Positions 12,905 to 23,158 of a stretch of DNA of 64,000 bases are shown here, one piece after another. This stretch comes from Ligula intestinalis. Taxonomy: Eukaryota; Platyhelminthes; Cestoda; Diphyllobothriidea; Diphyllobothriidae. The stretch's first letter is position 1. Each line of letters opens with the position of its first letter. The notes below the pieces were generated by a model that saw only the letters and a program-made list of their open reading frames with translations, did not search any database and was not told where the DNA came from. The stretch spans positions 8,313,164 to 8,377,163 of the forward strand of contig JAYGXS010000002.1 in assembly GCA_036362985.1 (NCBI GenBank), read 5' to 3'. The translations under genes and the position numbers were made by a program.

Positions 12905-13200
12905 TTTTATTAGTTTTAGTTAAGTGTAGTTTTTAGTATATTAGTTAGTTTAGCTGCTGGATTGTAGACTTATTTAGTTTTTAATTTAGTCAGATACCGC
13001 GAATTTTAGAGGAGTATGCTAAGATAATTAGTATATAATAAACTTAGCTAACTTAACTTAGAAAAGTCAAAAAAAACTAACTGAAAAAAATAAACTAAAG
13101 CTAAAATAAACCTAATTAACTCAGTAATAAATAAATTAAAAATAAATTAATGCATAATAATTAATAAAAAACTGAACTAATACTGCGGGTAACCTAAGAC
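12905..13200. repeat. Low-complexity tract, TTAGTT-rich then AACTAA-rich
   Basis: The first ~90 bp are T-rich with repeated TTAGTT-like words. From ~13040 the strand bias flips to A-rich words such as AACTAA and TAAATTAA. The two halves are loosely complementary, without a clean palindrome. Confidence 0.6.
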
Positions 13201-13919
13201 AGAATTCTTTAGCTAAGGGTGTGTAAGGTCAATGACCAACTAAACTGTTACCGTTGACTACTGGCTAACAACAGCATAAAAAAAAAAAGTGACTACTCCA
13301 GTCTATGCACTCTTATTTGGCCAACCACGTGTCTACCACATTTGTGCTTTTTGACAAAAATGATTATCCATGTACAAGTCACTCGTTTTTTTTTAAATCT
13401 GACTATCAATATACATGTCATGCTGTGCCATTTCATGTCCTCTTTTTTCCCTTGGTTCTTTAAATTACTTGCTAAAATGTGGCAGAAAGATCAGCTCTTA
13501 GCTTTTTTAACTGTTTTCAACACATATCTCTAGCATTTAGGGCTAGAAGACAGGCAGCGCTCAAGTGCTGCTCATTTGAAGACAGTCTGCCCATAATCAC
13601 TGTGACCGCCTTGAAGCGATTAAGATGACTAGGAAAGAGGGTACACATGAATGTGCAGTGACCGTTGTTCTGGCAACGGACGTGTTTACCCAAGAAAGAC
13701 AAACAAAACTGGCCCGAAGAGCCCGGTGGTTGGTCAGGGTGATAGAATCAGTCATTTATGTAAATAATCAGTGCTGTCAGCCTTTTTTGTTCCCCGCTTC
13801 GGCACGTCATGCACTGTCATGGGCCTTAGCTGATTTGTCTCATCAAAAGTTAGCATTTTTGTGTGTCGCTTTGGGTTATGCTTGATCGTTTATTTTTTAC
13901 CAAATGTTTTTAGGTCTGA

Positions 13920-14110
13920 GATTTGAGTGGACTCCAGATGATTGTATGCAGACTTAAGATGTCCTCTGGTTAATTGTTTTCTTTAAACGCGGCTTTCTTT
14001 TTGCAGAATGCAGAGTTTCAGTAGCACAGATATGGACAATGATTAGTTTGGGACTTTTCGAAATTGATTGGGCTACGGTATCTCAAGTGCGCATGCAACG
14101 TGCCTAAGTT
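13920..14110 (+). repeat. Repeat family C, copy 1
   Basis: Matches 17180-17360: shared order TGGACTCC.., GATGTCCTC(T/C)GG, the TTGCAGAATGCAG/TGCAGAGTGCAG block, GCACAGAT, and TCAAGTGC.CG. Noncoding; its element type is unknown. Confidence 0.55.
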
Positions 14111-14751
14111 TGTGAAAGTTTGATCGTTACTCGCATACAGGCGTGATCGCATTTACGAAAACTTAGAAAGGATAATGAGCAGCAATAGGCAAATTTAAAA
14201 CTTTAAAGACGTATAAGAAGTACTTAGTGTTTGTTAATAAAAATAAACTTATCTCGATAATGCCCAAGTTGCAGAGACGTAAAAAATGGCTTTGAATTAG
14301 AGCAATAAATTGAAATCTTTTTGTAAGTTGAAAACGCAACTTAGCCAATATTTTACAGAAAAAGAACTTTTATGAGTCAAAATACTTTACACATATTAGC
14401 ATTTGTAGATAACTACTTAATAAATATCGTCCAATAAAGTCTCGCATATTTCCCATCGTTTTCAGCGACTTTCATGTGTTGATTCATCAATTGCGGTTCT
14501 GTTCGACGTTTACACCAAAAGCTTTAAAATGAGATATATATAAAGGGCATTTACCTAAAAAATGAGTTTTTGGATATTATTTCTTGTAAAGATGACCAAG
14601 TGGAACATATTTAGAAATGCCTGAAACAGCATACCACATTACTGTGTAAAAATAACATCCACAGTGAGATTCTGAAACTGTTATTCCTAAGATTAATAAG
14701 CAGAATATCTGTTACTATACTACTTCTGTAAAAAGTGCTTTTATTAGATTA
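14111..14751. other. No gene recognised
   Basis: AT-rich spacer between a repeat-family-C copy and a foldback element. Confidence 0.3.
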
Positions 14752-15094
14752 TTACGGCTGTACTTTTTCAAAAAACTGTGAGTATACCTTTATCAGGGCT
14801 TTGATCATCCGGGCCATCCGGGGCATTCGGGATGGATGGGGTAGCATATTGATTGACAGGTTCATTGATAGGTGCAACTGATGAATGTTTGACAGGTGTA
14901 TGACGTCATCGGCTCGCGCGGGTTGGGCCGGCTGGCCCAAATGATGAAATCATACACCTGTCAATCATTCATCGATTGCACCTATCAATCAACATGTCAA
15001 TCAATATGCTAGCTCACCCACCCCGGATGGCCCGGATGATCAAAATCCCTGATAAAGGTATACTCACAGTTTATTGAAAAAGTACAAACGTAAT
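14752..15094. mobile_element. Foldback (palindromic) element, ~340 bp
   Basis: Two arms of ~150 bp are inverted complements: left GTACTTTTTCAA..CTGTGAGTATACC (14760-14787), right GGTATACTCACAG..TTGAAAAAGTAC (15057-15085). They enclose a ~40-bp GC-richer loop near 14905-14945. Flanking CGTAAT/ATTACG extends the pairing by a few bases. No clear target duplication and no ORF. Confidence 0.8.
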
Positions 15095-15729
15095 GTTATT
15101 ACATCAGAACTGTAGATAAGATTATAGGATTATTATTCTTCGGTCTATTTTGTTTCTAAATGACGCATAAACGGAACGTATAGTTCGCAAAAAGTATATT
15201 TCTACGTTCAAAAAGGCCTTCTTTACATTACATGTTCGGTAACATATGCGGACACTTTGCTTATTTGCCAAGGTGAGTGGTGTGGTAAAACAAATGCGAC
15301 GAAAATTTTTATTTACCGCATTTTGTGTAAAAACCTTCATAAGTTAGGTAAAAATAATTTTTAACACTTACATTGTTGCTTGTTTCTGAAAATAAATACG
15401 ATTTCTGAAGCTCGGCTTCACTTGCATCTGGAAACTTTCGGGTAAAAGTTTCCAGTTCTGGAAGAGATTATTTTTCCACTGTTTTACTTTTTCTGGAATT
15501 TTTCCATAGCACAATGCATATTAATGAAAAGGTTAGTTCTGTCGTCGTACCTTAAATCATAGGAAATTTCTTCGATGTAAACTTTCTCATGATTTAACCA
15601 AAATAAGTCCCTATTTCGCTCCACAACTTTAACTAAGAGGGCATTTTTTGCAAAATAAAGCCTTTCTCATTATTAAATATACTCAGTTGACCAAAATAAC
15701 CTGTCCAAATATAAGCTAAACTACCAAGT
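15095..15729. other. No gene recognised
   Basis: AT-rich spacer; no convincing frame or shared repeat. Confidence 0.3.
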
Positions 15730-16030
15730 TGAATTTCGGCCTGAAATTTACATGCAGGACTCGCCACACTGTAATATCGATTGGCTCAAGTGCACGTAGC
15801 CCTGGACGGGGAAGGCAAACAACTCAGCCACAACAGTAAAGTTGCTGTAATTTATGAAATTTTGCGTGCGTAGTCGCTTGACAGCTCGGTAGGTGGTCAA
15901 CTGCTGGCGCCACTCCGATCGTTCCCAGCCGATTGCGGCATCCAGCATTCAGGCCCGCCCTGTGTAGCATTCAGAAGGGCGTAAGTTAGATTTAAGAGCT
16001 TATTTGCAGTATAACTAGGCTCAGACTTTG
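15730..16030 (+). repeat. Repeat family C, copy 2 (3' part)
   Basis: Matches 17340-17600 in order: TTGGCTCAAGTGCACG, GGCAAACAA, AATTT(A)TGAAATTTTGCGTGCG, GCTCGGTAGGTGGTCAACT, GATCGTTCCCAGC, then a GTGT(A/G)GCATTCAG block. Confidence 0.6.
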
Positions 16031-16039
16031 CAACGATGT

Positions 16040-16576
16040 GTGTAGAAAGACTACTAAGCCGTGTGTGTACAGAACCCTGAGCTGCTGTTTCGGGTGGCAG
16101 TGGCCACTGGCGAAGCCACGGCTGGTCCTTACTGCGTTCAGCCAGGCCTGAGAGAGTCGGCTGTCTTTTGTGTGGGGTGATGACAGTTACTTTTACATGA
16201 CTTTGAAGCGAGTTCAAGTTTTCGGTCATTGGTCTGTTGCAATTGCCCGAAGGGATGTCGCCTGTAGAGGGCCTTGCAGCATCGGCCGAGGGGTGGTGTA
16301 TTCAAGTCGCACTACGGCAGGCGTTCTTATTTGGACGCGCGTGTATGCGCGGGTCTGTGCGTAAGTGAATAAGTTGAGGTCAACTGTCGGGACCGCAGGA
16401 ATGCCGAAGGACGGGGAACGCTGGCACAGCTGTTATCAGAAGCAGCTGCGAAGTGAAGCCTCGGGGGAATGCCAGTGAAAGAAATTTTTGGAACAGTTTT
16501 TTGAGACGACGCACGACTTCGGGGCAGCGAGCCTTGGAGAAGGAAAGGGGAATAGGCATTATGGCTGTCCGCCACA
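16040..16576 (-). mobile_element. LTR family B, copy 1
   Basis: The minus strand starts TGTGGCGGAC (complement of the run ending at 16576). It shares with 37.2-37.68 kb the blocks GACGAC/GATGCA..GGGGCAG, AGAAGCAGCTGCGA, ACGCGCGTGTATGCGCGGG and CAATTGCCC, and shares with 36.5-36.75 kb the block GGCAGTGGCCACTGGCGAAG. No internal region is attached. Confidence 0.6.
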
Positions 16577-16699
16577 CCTCTGTCCTCTTCACAATCCTAA
16601 AACTCAAGCCACTTGTAACGTGCAATAAGGGAAGCTCAAATTATTACATGGAAATAGTAAACATGGCAGAGGTACACGGACGGTGATGACTCCAAGCCT

Positions 16700-16940
16700 G
16701 AAAAGAAGAAGAAGTAAAAAAATCCGAACAAAAAGAAGAACAAGTGAGTTTGATAGCTGGTGCAAACGTGTTATTTGTCTGACGTTTCTGAATCTGTCGC
16801 TGATCCTGTATTAGATGCATTAGTAGAAGTGGCTAATGTCTCTGATGAAGGCACCGCAGTGGATGCAGAAACGTCGGGCGAATAAAAGTGTTGTTCCAGT
16901 GATCACATCTTCTTCTAAATTACTTCATGGATATGCATGT
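16700..16940. mobile_element. Inverted pair of PLE tails
   Basis: A minus-strand tail with GAAACGTC (complement of 16781-16788) faces a plus-strand tail with CTGATGA at 16842 and GAAACGTC at 16868. The plus tail continues with GGGCGAATAAA, TTGTTCCAGTGATC and CTTCTTCT, then the family end word ATGCATGTTCGCTTC. The minus partner has lost its CTGATGA. Confidence 0.6.
16842..16875 (+). ncRNA. Hammerhead-ribozyme-like core on PLE tail
   Basis: CTGATGA (16842-16848) is joined by 19 nt to GAAACGTC (16868-16875). The 19 nt can pair as GCACC/GGATGC with one bulge, which is stem II. ACGT is self-complementary, as expected of the minimal stem III in PLE hammerheads that act as dimers. Predicted cleavage is after the final GTC. 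There is one extra base between CTGATGA and stem II, so activity is uncertain. Hammerheads on PLEs are established; this assignment is by motif only. Confidence 0.55.
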
Positions 16941-17159
16941 TCGCTTCTACTGTCTCAAAAATAATTTAGGAATATAAATATTTTCTGAGAAACGAGTAGC
17001 CTCCTGTTAACTGGAGGCCATAATATTACCCCTATCAAGCTTTCTATGAAGCTGACGTAACGCGTCAAATCTTTTGCCTTCCACAGAGGTCGGTTAACTC
17101 TCGAGCAAGCCTTCAAGTTCTTCAAGAAGTACGTGAGGCAAAATTAGCTGATGCTTTTT

Positions 17160-17620
17160 CTACCAATTTATTTTCGGCCCAAAATTTGTATGGACTCCGA
17201 ATTGTTGCCTGCAGAGTTCAGATGTCCTCCGGCTAATCGTCTTTGTTTTTTCATGCAGCCTTCTTTGTGCAGAGTGCAGCGTTAGCAAATTTTAGCAAGC
17301 ACAGATGTGGGATTTTTCAAAGTCGAATGGAATCAGATCGATTTGCTCAAGTGCACGCGACGCTGATTAAAGCAGGCAAACAAAAGCAACCACAAAGGTA
17401 TGGTTGTTGTCTGAGTGCGTAATTTATAAAATTTTGCGTGCGTGATCACTTGAGAGCTCGGTAGGTGGTCAACTACTGCCGCCTACCAGATCGTTCCCAG
17501 CAGATTCCGCAACCAGAATTCTGGCCTTTTAGGGACTCTGGTGCCCACGCTGTGTGGCATTCAGGCAGGAGTAAGTTTACTCTAAGAGCCTCCGTGTAGA
17601 TTATAACCAGGACCACAGCT
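17160..17620 (+). repeat. Repeat family C, longest copy
   Basis: Spans both halves seen separately at 13920-14110 and 15730-16030, so it best defines the family (at least ~450 bp). Noncoding; ends near 17610. Confidence 0.6.
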
Positions 17621-17802
17621 TGCAATGTATCTTGTGGTCAAAAAGAACACAGTTGGCCACATTACATTCATCGGTAGGCCAGAAGAAAGTTGTTTGAGAA
17701 CGCGAATAAGTACATGCAGGAAACTCTTTACGGGCGAATATCTAGCGGCCTTACTCGTGGTTGTATTTGCATCACCCCAATTATCAAATCAAATCCCAGG
17801 TT

Positions 17803-18059
17803 CAGCGAAAATTCCCATTTCTACGATTGAAAAGTCGTGATGGCAATCAATCGTTTTCGGTCATTTATCGTCAGGCCAGTACATGACATGGGGAATAAAA
17901 TTGGTCAATTAATTACCCCCACCCTTTTCCTCCCCCTCCTCCCTTCCCTAACCTGACGATTATATAATCGCTGTAATTAATTGACCAATTTTATTCCCCA
18001 TGTCATGTACTGGCCTGACAATGAATGACCGAAAACGATCGTTTGCCATCACGACTTTT
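17803..18059. mobile_element. Foldback element with 85-bp arms and a C/T-rich loop
   Basis: The arm from 17830 (AAAAGTCGTGATGGC..) is complementary to the arm ending at 18059 (..GCCATCACGACTTTT) over ~85 bp with few mismatches. The ~60-bp loop (17915-17975) is rich in C and T. AAATCCCAGGTT at 17791-17802 recurs exactly at 18060-18071, a candidate 12-bp target duplication that includes 28 bp left of the palindrome. No ORF. Confidence 0.75.
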
Positions 18060-18282
18060 AAATCCCAGGTTATTGGTAGAAGGCGGAATGCACCAGAATG
18101 AGAGTTTTATTGTGCACAGAAAACTAAGTGTCTGTGTGAGATACGAAATAGTCCGGCCAGATAGTAGACGATAGAACGTATCCCAACAAATATAAGCTAG
18201 TTAATAATATAAGGACTAGAAAGTCTGAGTTTTATGGATAATTAAATAAAGTGTTGAATAATTGGAATATTAGTAATGAGTA

Positions 18283-18580
18283 ATTGACTCCCAGACGACT
18301 GCACTCCAGCCATGAGTGGACCTGAGTCCAGAGTCGCATTCCGGTCAGTGTAGTCACCGTGTCTGGAGGTCTGTAACAGGCTGTAGGTCGCCTTTTCCGG
18401 GAGTCGTCTGAGAAGATTCAGTTACCACATTAAAGTCCCCTTTGTGAATTGGCCTCGGGAAGTGGTTTGGCCAGTTGGCTGGACAAGCCCATAGCCTTAA
18501 TCGGAGGTTTGACCATCTAGCGCACGCGGACTGGTAGGCGCGAAAGCTAGACATTCGGGTCATGCCCGACAGGCACGTAA
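18283..18580 (-). repeat. Dispersed repeat family D, copy 1 (LTR-like)
   Basis: The minus strand matches the plus strand at 43860-44180. Shared words include CCTCCAGAC, GACTACAC.GACCGGAATGC, CTCATGGCTGGAGTGCA and TCTGGGAGTC. Size and AT-rich end suggest an LTR, but no partner or PBS is visible. Confidence 0.5.
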
Positions 18581-18806
18581 GCAACGCAGGGCTTCAAACA
18601 AGAGGTCGCTACAGCTGTCTCAGGCAGCTGGCTGGCTGGCTAGTAGCCCTCGTTGGACCAGGAGCCCCGCCGGGTGGTCCTCAATCCCGGGGGCGGGGAG
18701 GAGGAGTCGGTGCAGCATGGTCGGGAGGGGCTACTCCGTCATAAAAAACGCAGATGGATGGCCGCCGTAAGGGCGAGTGGGAACGCGACGAAGACGCGTC
18801 TGCTGT

Positions 18807-19334
18807 GGTTCCCGTCTCAGGCAGCACAAGGCCGCTGGCGAAGCCACAGCTGCTGTTGACTACGTCCAGTCGTACCCGAGAGTGTCTGCTAATGTATGTG
18901 GGGGGAAATGTGATGATTGCAGCTGCGTTTAAATGACTAAAAGCCATTGCAAGTGGTTTACCATTGATGTACGAGGCCTTTGTCGCATAGGCCAAGGGGT
19001 GGTGTATTTAAGTGACCCTTAGGCAGACGTTCATATTTGGACGCGCGCGTGTGTGTGTGAATAGGCCGAGTTCAACTCTGGGGGCCGCCATGCTTCCGCG
19101 GAATGCCTGTTAGTCAGCGGGGTTGATTCGGCAGTCAAGATGTCGATGGACAGGGCACACTGACGCAACTTGTATCGGTTAGCCGTAAAGGGAACAGAGA
19201 AGCAGGTGCGAAGTCAAGCATGTTAAGATCAGCGAGTGGGAAAACAGTCACCTGTGCCGATGCATGAAATTGGGGCAATGGCCCTTGGAAAACCAAGGAG
19301 AGCACCAACATTTTTCTGGCCACCGGCCACATAA
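18807..19334 (-). mobile_element. LTR family B, copy 2 (diverged)
   Basis: Shares with other LTR-B copies GCCGCTGGCGAAGCCACAGC, GGTGGTGTATT.AAGT, TATTTGGACGCGCG, GGGGGCCGCC and TATCGGTTAGCC. Internal insertions and deletions are present, including a block near 18885-18960 that has no match in the other copies. The outer end reads GGCCACAT rather than GCCACA. Confidence 0.5.
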
Positions 19335-19527
19335 ACTCAGGCTACTTTCCCTCAGGAAGTCATCAGTCATTTTGCATTAAAATCCGCCAGTTCAGTATTC
19401 AGTGCTATTACCTTTTTCCTCGTAACTCAGCCAACCTTGGCACACATTTCAGCTTCAATGACTTCATTGCTGGTAGCTATCTACTATGAACCTCCACCCC
19501 TAACCTCCCTGCTCCCTTTTCAAGCTT

Positions 19528-19790
19528 TAAACTCAAGCCATATGTAAAGTTTCATTAGGGAAGCTCAAAATTATCACTCGGAAATAGCAAAAATAGCCTA
19601 TGCACGTGGACGTTAATGACTCCAAGACTACTTTAAAGGGGTTGAAGCATCTCCTGGGGATCAATTAGCCAGAGTACATTTCGTACTAAGTTAAGGACAA
19701 ATTTTCTCTCCCTATCAAGCTTTCTATGAATCTGAGGCAGCACGTCAAATCTGTAGCCTTCCACACGTGCATGAATTGACCAGAGGACCG
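19528..19790 (+). repeat. Repeat family E, copy 2
   Basis: Counterpart of the blocks at 16600-17110, without the PLE tails. The first block ends near 19620 and the second starts near 19706. Confidence 0.5.
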
Positions 19791-20457
19791 TAGAGCGCTT
19801 GGCCAGAGTTGATTGGCCACGAGCATTTCCGGACGCTGATAGGTTGACCAGTTTGGGGTGCCTCTATGCGCCCGGTCGTGCGAGGGCAAAGGTCGCGCGT
19901 CAGTGCGGACATCAGCCATCGCGCTGGGAAAGGCGCGACTGGGCGCCCAAGATCTACCACGTCTGCAGTGTCTCGAGTTTGAAGGTGGTGGACTGTCGAA
20001 CCACTACAAGTGCAACAGTCTGCACCACAGGCCACTGTGCGGCAGCGGACAGGGCTAGAAGGGGGCACCAAAGTAGAACAGAACGAGTGAGTTTCATTAG
20101 CGATATTCGAGCCGTCATTATAAAAGGGTAGTTAAGTGTTTCACACAAGCGTACGACTGACTAAAACGTGATCTATCATGAACGTAGTAAACTCGCAGGT
20201 TCTGTGTTCCGGTTGACAATTCAATTTTACTGTTTATAACGAGATAGCTCTTCGGGTCGCACGTCAGAGCGCGTAGGTCAGTTTCACCGTAGCAGGTGTC
20301 TACTGTTTGATCTTATTGAAGTAGCTCTAAGATTTTAGAACACTTTTGCTTACAACCTTTATCAGCATACCTGTATTATTCAGTTGGCGCCAAATATATG
20401 TTTGAGGTTTTCATATGTTGAATACAATGTCTTGCTACTGGTACGCTTCTGTTGTAG

Positions 20458-20633
20458 AAGTCTCCAGCATATCAATGGACCCGTTTGCTTGGTTGTGTGG
20501 TGGGCTTTTTTCAAAGCGGCCTTGCTGCAGGGAACCTTATTGTGTGTGCCATTCGGATGCCGACTGCTGCACTGGTCTTTGCGCTCGGGGCAGATGTCAG
20601 ATTCCTCTTGTTGTTGATTTATCTCACCCGTGA
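20458..20633 (+). CDS. Possible 3' exon encoding a cysteine-rich C-terminus
   Basis: An acceptor-like TTCTGTTGTAG ends at 20457. The open frame runs to TGA at 20631-20633. Its product has the cysteine pattern C-x8-CC-x4-C-x-C-x5-CC-x3-C-x4-C (core 'CHSDADCCTGLCARGRC'), whose CC-x3-C-x4-C end resembles inhibitor-cystine-knot and related small secreted domains. No signal peptide or upstream exon is identified. The frame can also start at an ATG at 20418. The pattern could be chance, since no homologue can be checked here; no function is assigned. Confidence 0.25.
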
Positions 20634-20726
20634 ATGTCCCTTAAAGGTCACAAATCGATGATACGAGTACTCCGTTGACCTCTTTTATCAAAGATTTTTT
20701 ACTTGTTACGCTAACCAAAACTGGTA

Positions 20727-21200
20727 AATGCTAATTAGGTCTACCCTAGCGACTGCGATCTTTCAGGCGTGATTCCTTAGAAGAGAAAAGTCATGGGAGG
20801 GCCATACCGGTAGGAAGAGTTTATTCTGTACAGAAGGGTTAAATAATAGGTAGAAGGAGAGTTGACTTGGACAAGTGCAGATTTGCACCATTGCGGGGCA
20901 GTGTCCGAAGTGATGCCAGGCGCAGACACCGCATTGTGGTCTACTTCCAGGCGGACAGAGATCAGCTTTATAATGGGGTTAGTGTACTAACGTGGGAATC
21001 TCATTGGATGGATTGAGGTCAAGCCATTGTGAATTGAGGCCAGGACGTGAGAGCAAGGTGCGCAAGTTTTCGCGACATCAGCAGCCGTGGGCGTGCTGAG
21101 TCAGCGCGTGGCGGACATTCACGTGCGGCTGATCATGGGTTTAAAGTAGTGCTAGCGGTCACCACGCATCGTCAACTGTGCGAACATGTGGACACAGGGG
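20727..21200 (-). mobile_element. LTR family A, left member of an inverted pair
   Basis: Reads as the complement of the LTR-A 3' half (GACTGCGATCTTTCAGG, GGTAGGAAGAGTTTATTCTG), then the block GGGGCAGTGTCCGAAGTGAT also found at 48.6 kb. AATAAA on the minus strand sits in the R-like region. The 5' end is not clear. Confidence 0.6.
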
Positions 21201-21232
21201 TTACTATTTTAATTATTATAAAAAGGGGGATC

Positions 21233-21598
21233 TGTAGTGATCGTTGCCTGACCGTCCTGTCATGACCTCAATCCGTCTGAAAGTTAAGGTCGTGGCGGCC
21301 GCCAGACTTACTGGCGCGCGAGACAGATCACCCCATTCGATGTCAACCTCACGCTGTCCAACCAATAACTGGCCAACCTAGCCAATGTACGCACTCTCTC
21401 TGTCTAATGTCCTGACTGCCGCTAAAACCCCACTTGAGACCCGCTCTATCTCCTGAGTGGTCATGTTCTCCCAAGTCAGACTTCTTCCATCTATTAACCT
21501 TTCCCTTTTGTACCAAATATACTCTTCCTAATACTATGAATTTTCCAAGAATTCTGCATTTGCTAGGGTTAACTCACTTAACCCCCTGTGCTAGACCA
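21233..21598 (+). mobile_element. LTR family A, right member of an inverted pair
   Basis: Starts TGTAGTGATCGTTGCCTGAC, matching the family 5' end. It then carries CCAACCAATAACTGGCC, TACTCTTCCTAA and GGGTTAACTCACTTAACCCC near its 3' end. It lies head to head with the minus-strand copy just upstream. Confidence 0.65.
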
Positions 21599-21932
21599 CA
21601 GGATAGATTAATTTGTCGTTCTGATTACAACTGTTTGCATTCCCAATTTCCATGAATCTGTATACGAATTCGTGTGCGTCTGCTGACTTTCAGGCACAAA
21701 TAAAAAAGTTAGCCGTCCGACTTAATGACAACAACCACGTCTATGCTGACTGGTCTTAACCAAGACCAAGAGGGTCGAGTCACCTTCATCTGACTCAGAA
21801 TGACGGATACTTATATAATTGTTCGAAAGGAGCAAGTAGTCGTCGCTTAAGTTACTGAAATTCGTCATGAAATCAAACGAGAATCCGTATAAAAGGGAAA
21901 TTCAGAAGAATATAAAAACTGCCAATAGAGGA

Positions 21933-22734
21933 GAATATACGAGTTCCAGGCAGCAGTTCCGAAGAAGAAGATGCGATCACTGGAACAAGGACTTTATTTT
22001 CCTGACGTTTCGGATTCCGTCGGGAATCCTTAGTCATAGGTAATCGTAAACAGGTCTGAGACATGTGCAGATAAGGGGTGAAACATGAACAGATTGCATG
22101 GTATTTATAGTTTACAGCGGTCACCCGCATGCGTACTATAATTGTCCATTCCTGTAGCCACCACTGGAGGTCTTAATTGGTCCGGTGATTGTTCATTAAT
22201 TGCAACAGCGTTCTTGTCCGCGTCGGATGCAGGTTTAATAATTGCTCGACAATTACGCCCGCTGTCGTCAGAGTTGCGCCCAGTCCTTCCCACGTGACTG
22301 ATTCTCTTGCTCAGGAAATTTCTCAGTACACCGTATGGGAACGCCAAATCGTTGCGCTTTTTGATGGACTGGGGGCCTGAGAACCATGACTCGAGCAGCT
22401 CGCGGCTCACGCGGTTGTCCCCTCTTGCGAGAATTTCGGCCTCGTCAAACTTGAAAATATGGCCGGGTCCCGTTGAGTAAGCTGCAACCTGGGAATTGAC
22501 GTCTTTCTTCCTCACCGCCCCTGCATGCTCGGCCATTTGCGTCTGGAGTAATCTCCCGGTTTCTCCGACGTAGTTGCTTTGTCCACAACTACACCAGATT
22601 CGGTAAACGACTCCAGCCGTTTCCTGCCGTGGCAGTGGGTCCTTCGGCCTCATGACCCGGCACCTGATGATTGCTTCCGGTCTGTGTGCAACTCCAACTC
22701 CAAGTGGGGTGAGTTGAACTTCTACAGTTCTTTC
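21933..22734 (-). mobile_element. 5'-truncated Penelope-like element (family 1): endonuclease and tail
   Basis: Contains the endonuclease frame at 22105-22734 and ~170 bp of 3' tail. The tail carries a degenerate hammerhead core (GAAACGTC complement at 22004-22011, CTAAGGA in place of CTGANGA at 22027-22033). It ends at the family tail word CGAGTTCCAGG near 21940. The RT half is missing. The break lies at the RT-endonuclease linker, ~90 bp from the opposite-strand PLE that starts at 22765. Confidence 0.75.
22105..22734 (-). CDS. Penelope-like GIY-YIG endonuclease (5'-truncated ORF)
   Basis: ~209 codons open, the best preserved coding frame in the window. Order: linker 'LTPLGVGVAHRPEAIIR'; then 'VVYRIWCSCGQSNYVGETGR', the GIY-YIG motif pair with the conserved Arg; then 'FKFDEAEILARG' and 'RELLESWFSGPQSI', whose Glu matches the metal ligand of the fold; then a variable C-terminus. 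The first Met is at 22653, but the frame is open further up and surely continued into RT. It would nick target DNA for PLE insertion. Related copies are at 54652-55089, 46075-46384 and 31640-31980. Confidence 0.8.
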   Translation of the reverse strand, partial: ERTVEVQLTPLGVGVAHRPEAIIRCRVMRPKDPLPRQETAGVVYRIWCSCGQSNYVGETGRLLQTQMAEHAGAVRKKDVNSQVAAYSTGPGHIFKFDEAEILARGDNRVSRELLESWFSGPQSIKKRNDLAFPYGVLRNFLSKRISHVGRTGRNSDDSGRNCRAIIKPASDADKNAVAINEQSPDQLRPPVVATGMDNYSTHAGDRCKL

Positions 22735-22764
22735 TTATAACTTGGAAGGCAGGCATCTTGAAAA

Positions 22765-23158
22765 GGGCGCACAAACCAATTGCTTTTTAACGCACCTTGC
22801 TATTACACCGTAAATATAGGGTTGGCTAACTCGACAAGAAAGAGGTTATCTATAAAATCTCATGCAAAGTTTCTGACACCGTATATTGTGGCCAAACTGG
22901 AAGATCTGTCCCCACACGCATCCACGAGCATCAACTGGCAGGGAAGGCACGTGACCAGTTGTCCGAACTGGCTATGCATTGCTATGATACAGGACGCACC
23001 TTTGTATGGTAAAAACACGCACTGTCGGAGTTTGTCCCTCCAAAAAAGGCCAAGCATTTCTTGAGAACATGCACTCTGATGATTCATACATCAACCGGCG
23101 TATTGAGTTGCATGGAATGTACAACATCGCACAGATAAAAGGAAGAGACTACAACTGA
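22765..23158 (+). pseudogene. Penelope-like GIY-YIG endonuclease fragment (family 2), frameshifted
   Basis: Begins 'AHKPIAF' at the same linker position as the opposite-strand copy. It reads 'LDKKEVIYKISC', 'TVYCGQTGRSVPTRIHEHQL' and 'LAMHCYDTGRTFVW', stops, then resumes one base on as 'TRTVGVCPSKKGQAFLENMH', followed by 'DDSYINRR', to a TGA. Besides the shift there are early stops before 22840. Homologous to 2796-3280. Confidence 0.7.

Larger units (their letters stand above)
16600..17110. repeat. Repeat family E, copy 1 (interrupted by PLE tails)
   Basis: 16600-16690 matches 19528-19620 (AAACTCAAGCCA, AGGGAAGCTCAAA, GACTCCAAG). 17030-17100 matches 19706-19780 (CCCTATCAAGCTTTCTATGA, CGTCAAATCT, GCCTTCCACA). 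The PLE tails at about 16700-16940 lie between the matching blocks. Confidence 0.55.

Noticed and set aside
22105..22653. GIY-YIG protein read as a homing endonuclease or DNA-repair nuclease
   Set aside because: Linker, residue pattern, tail sequence and multiple truncated copies identify a Penelope-like element.
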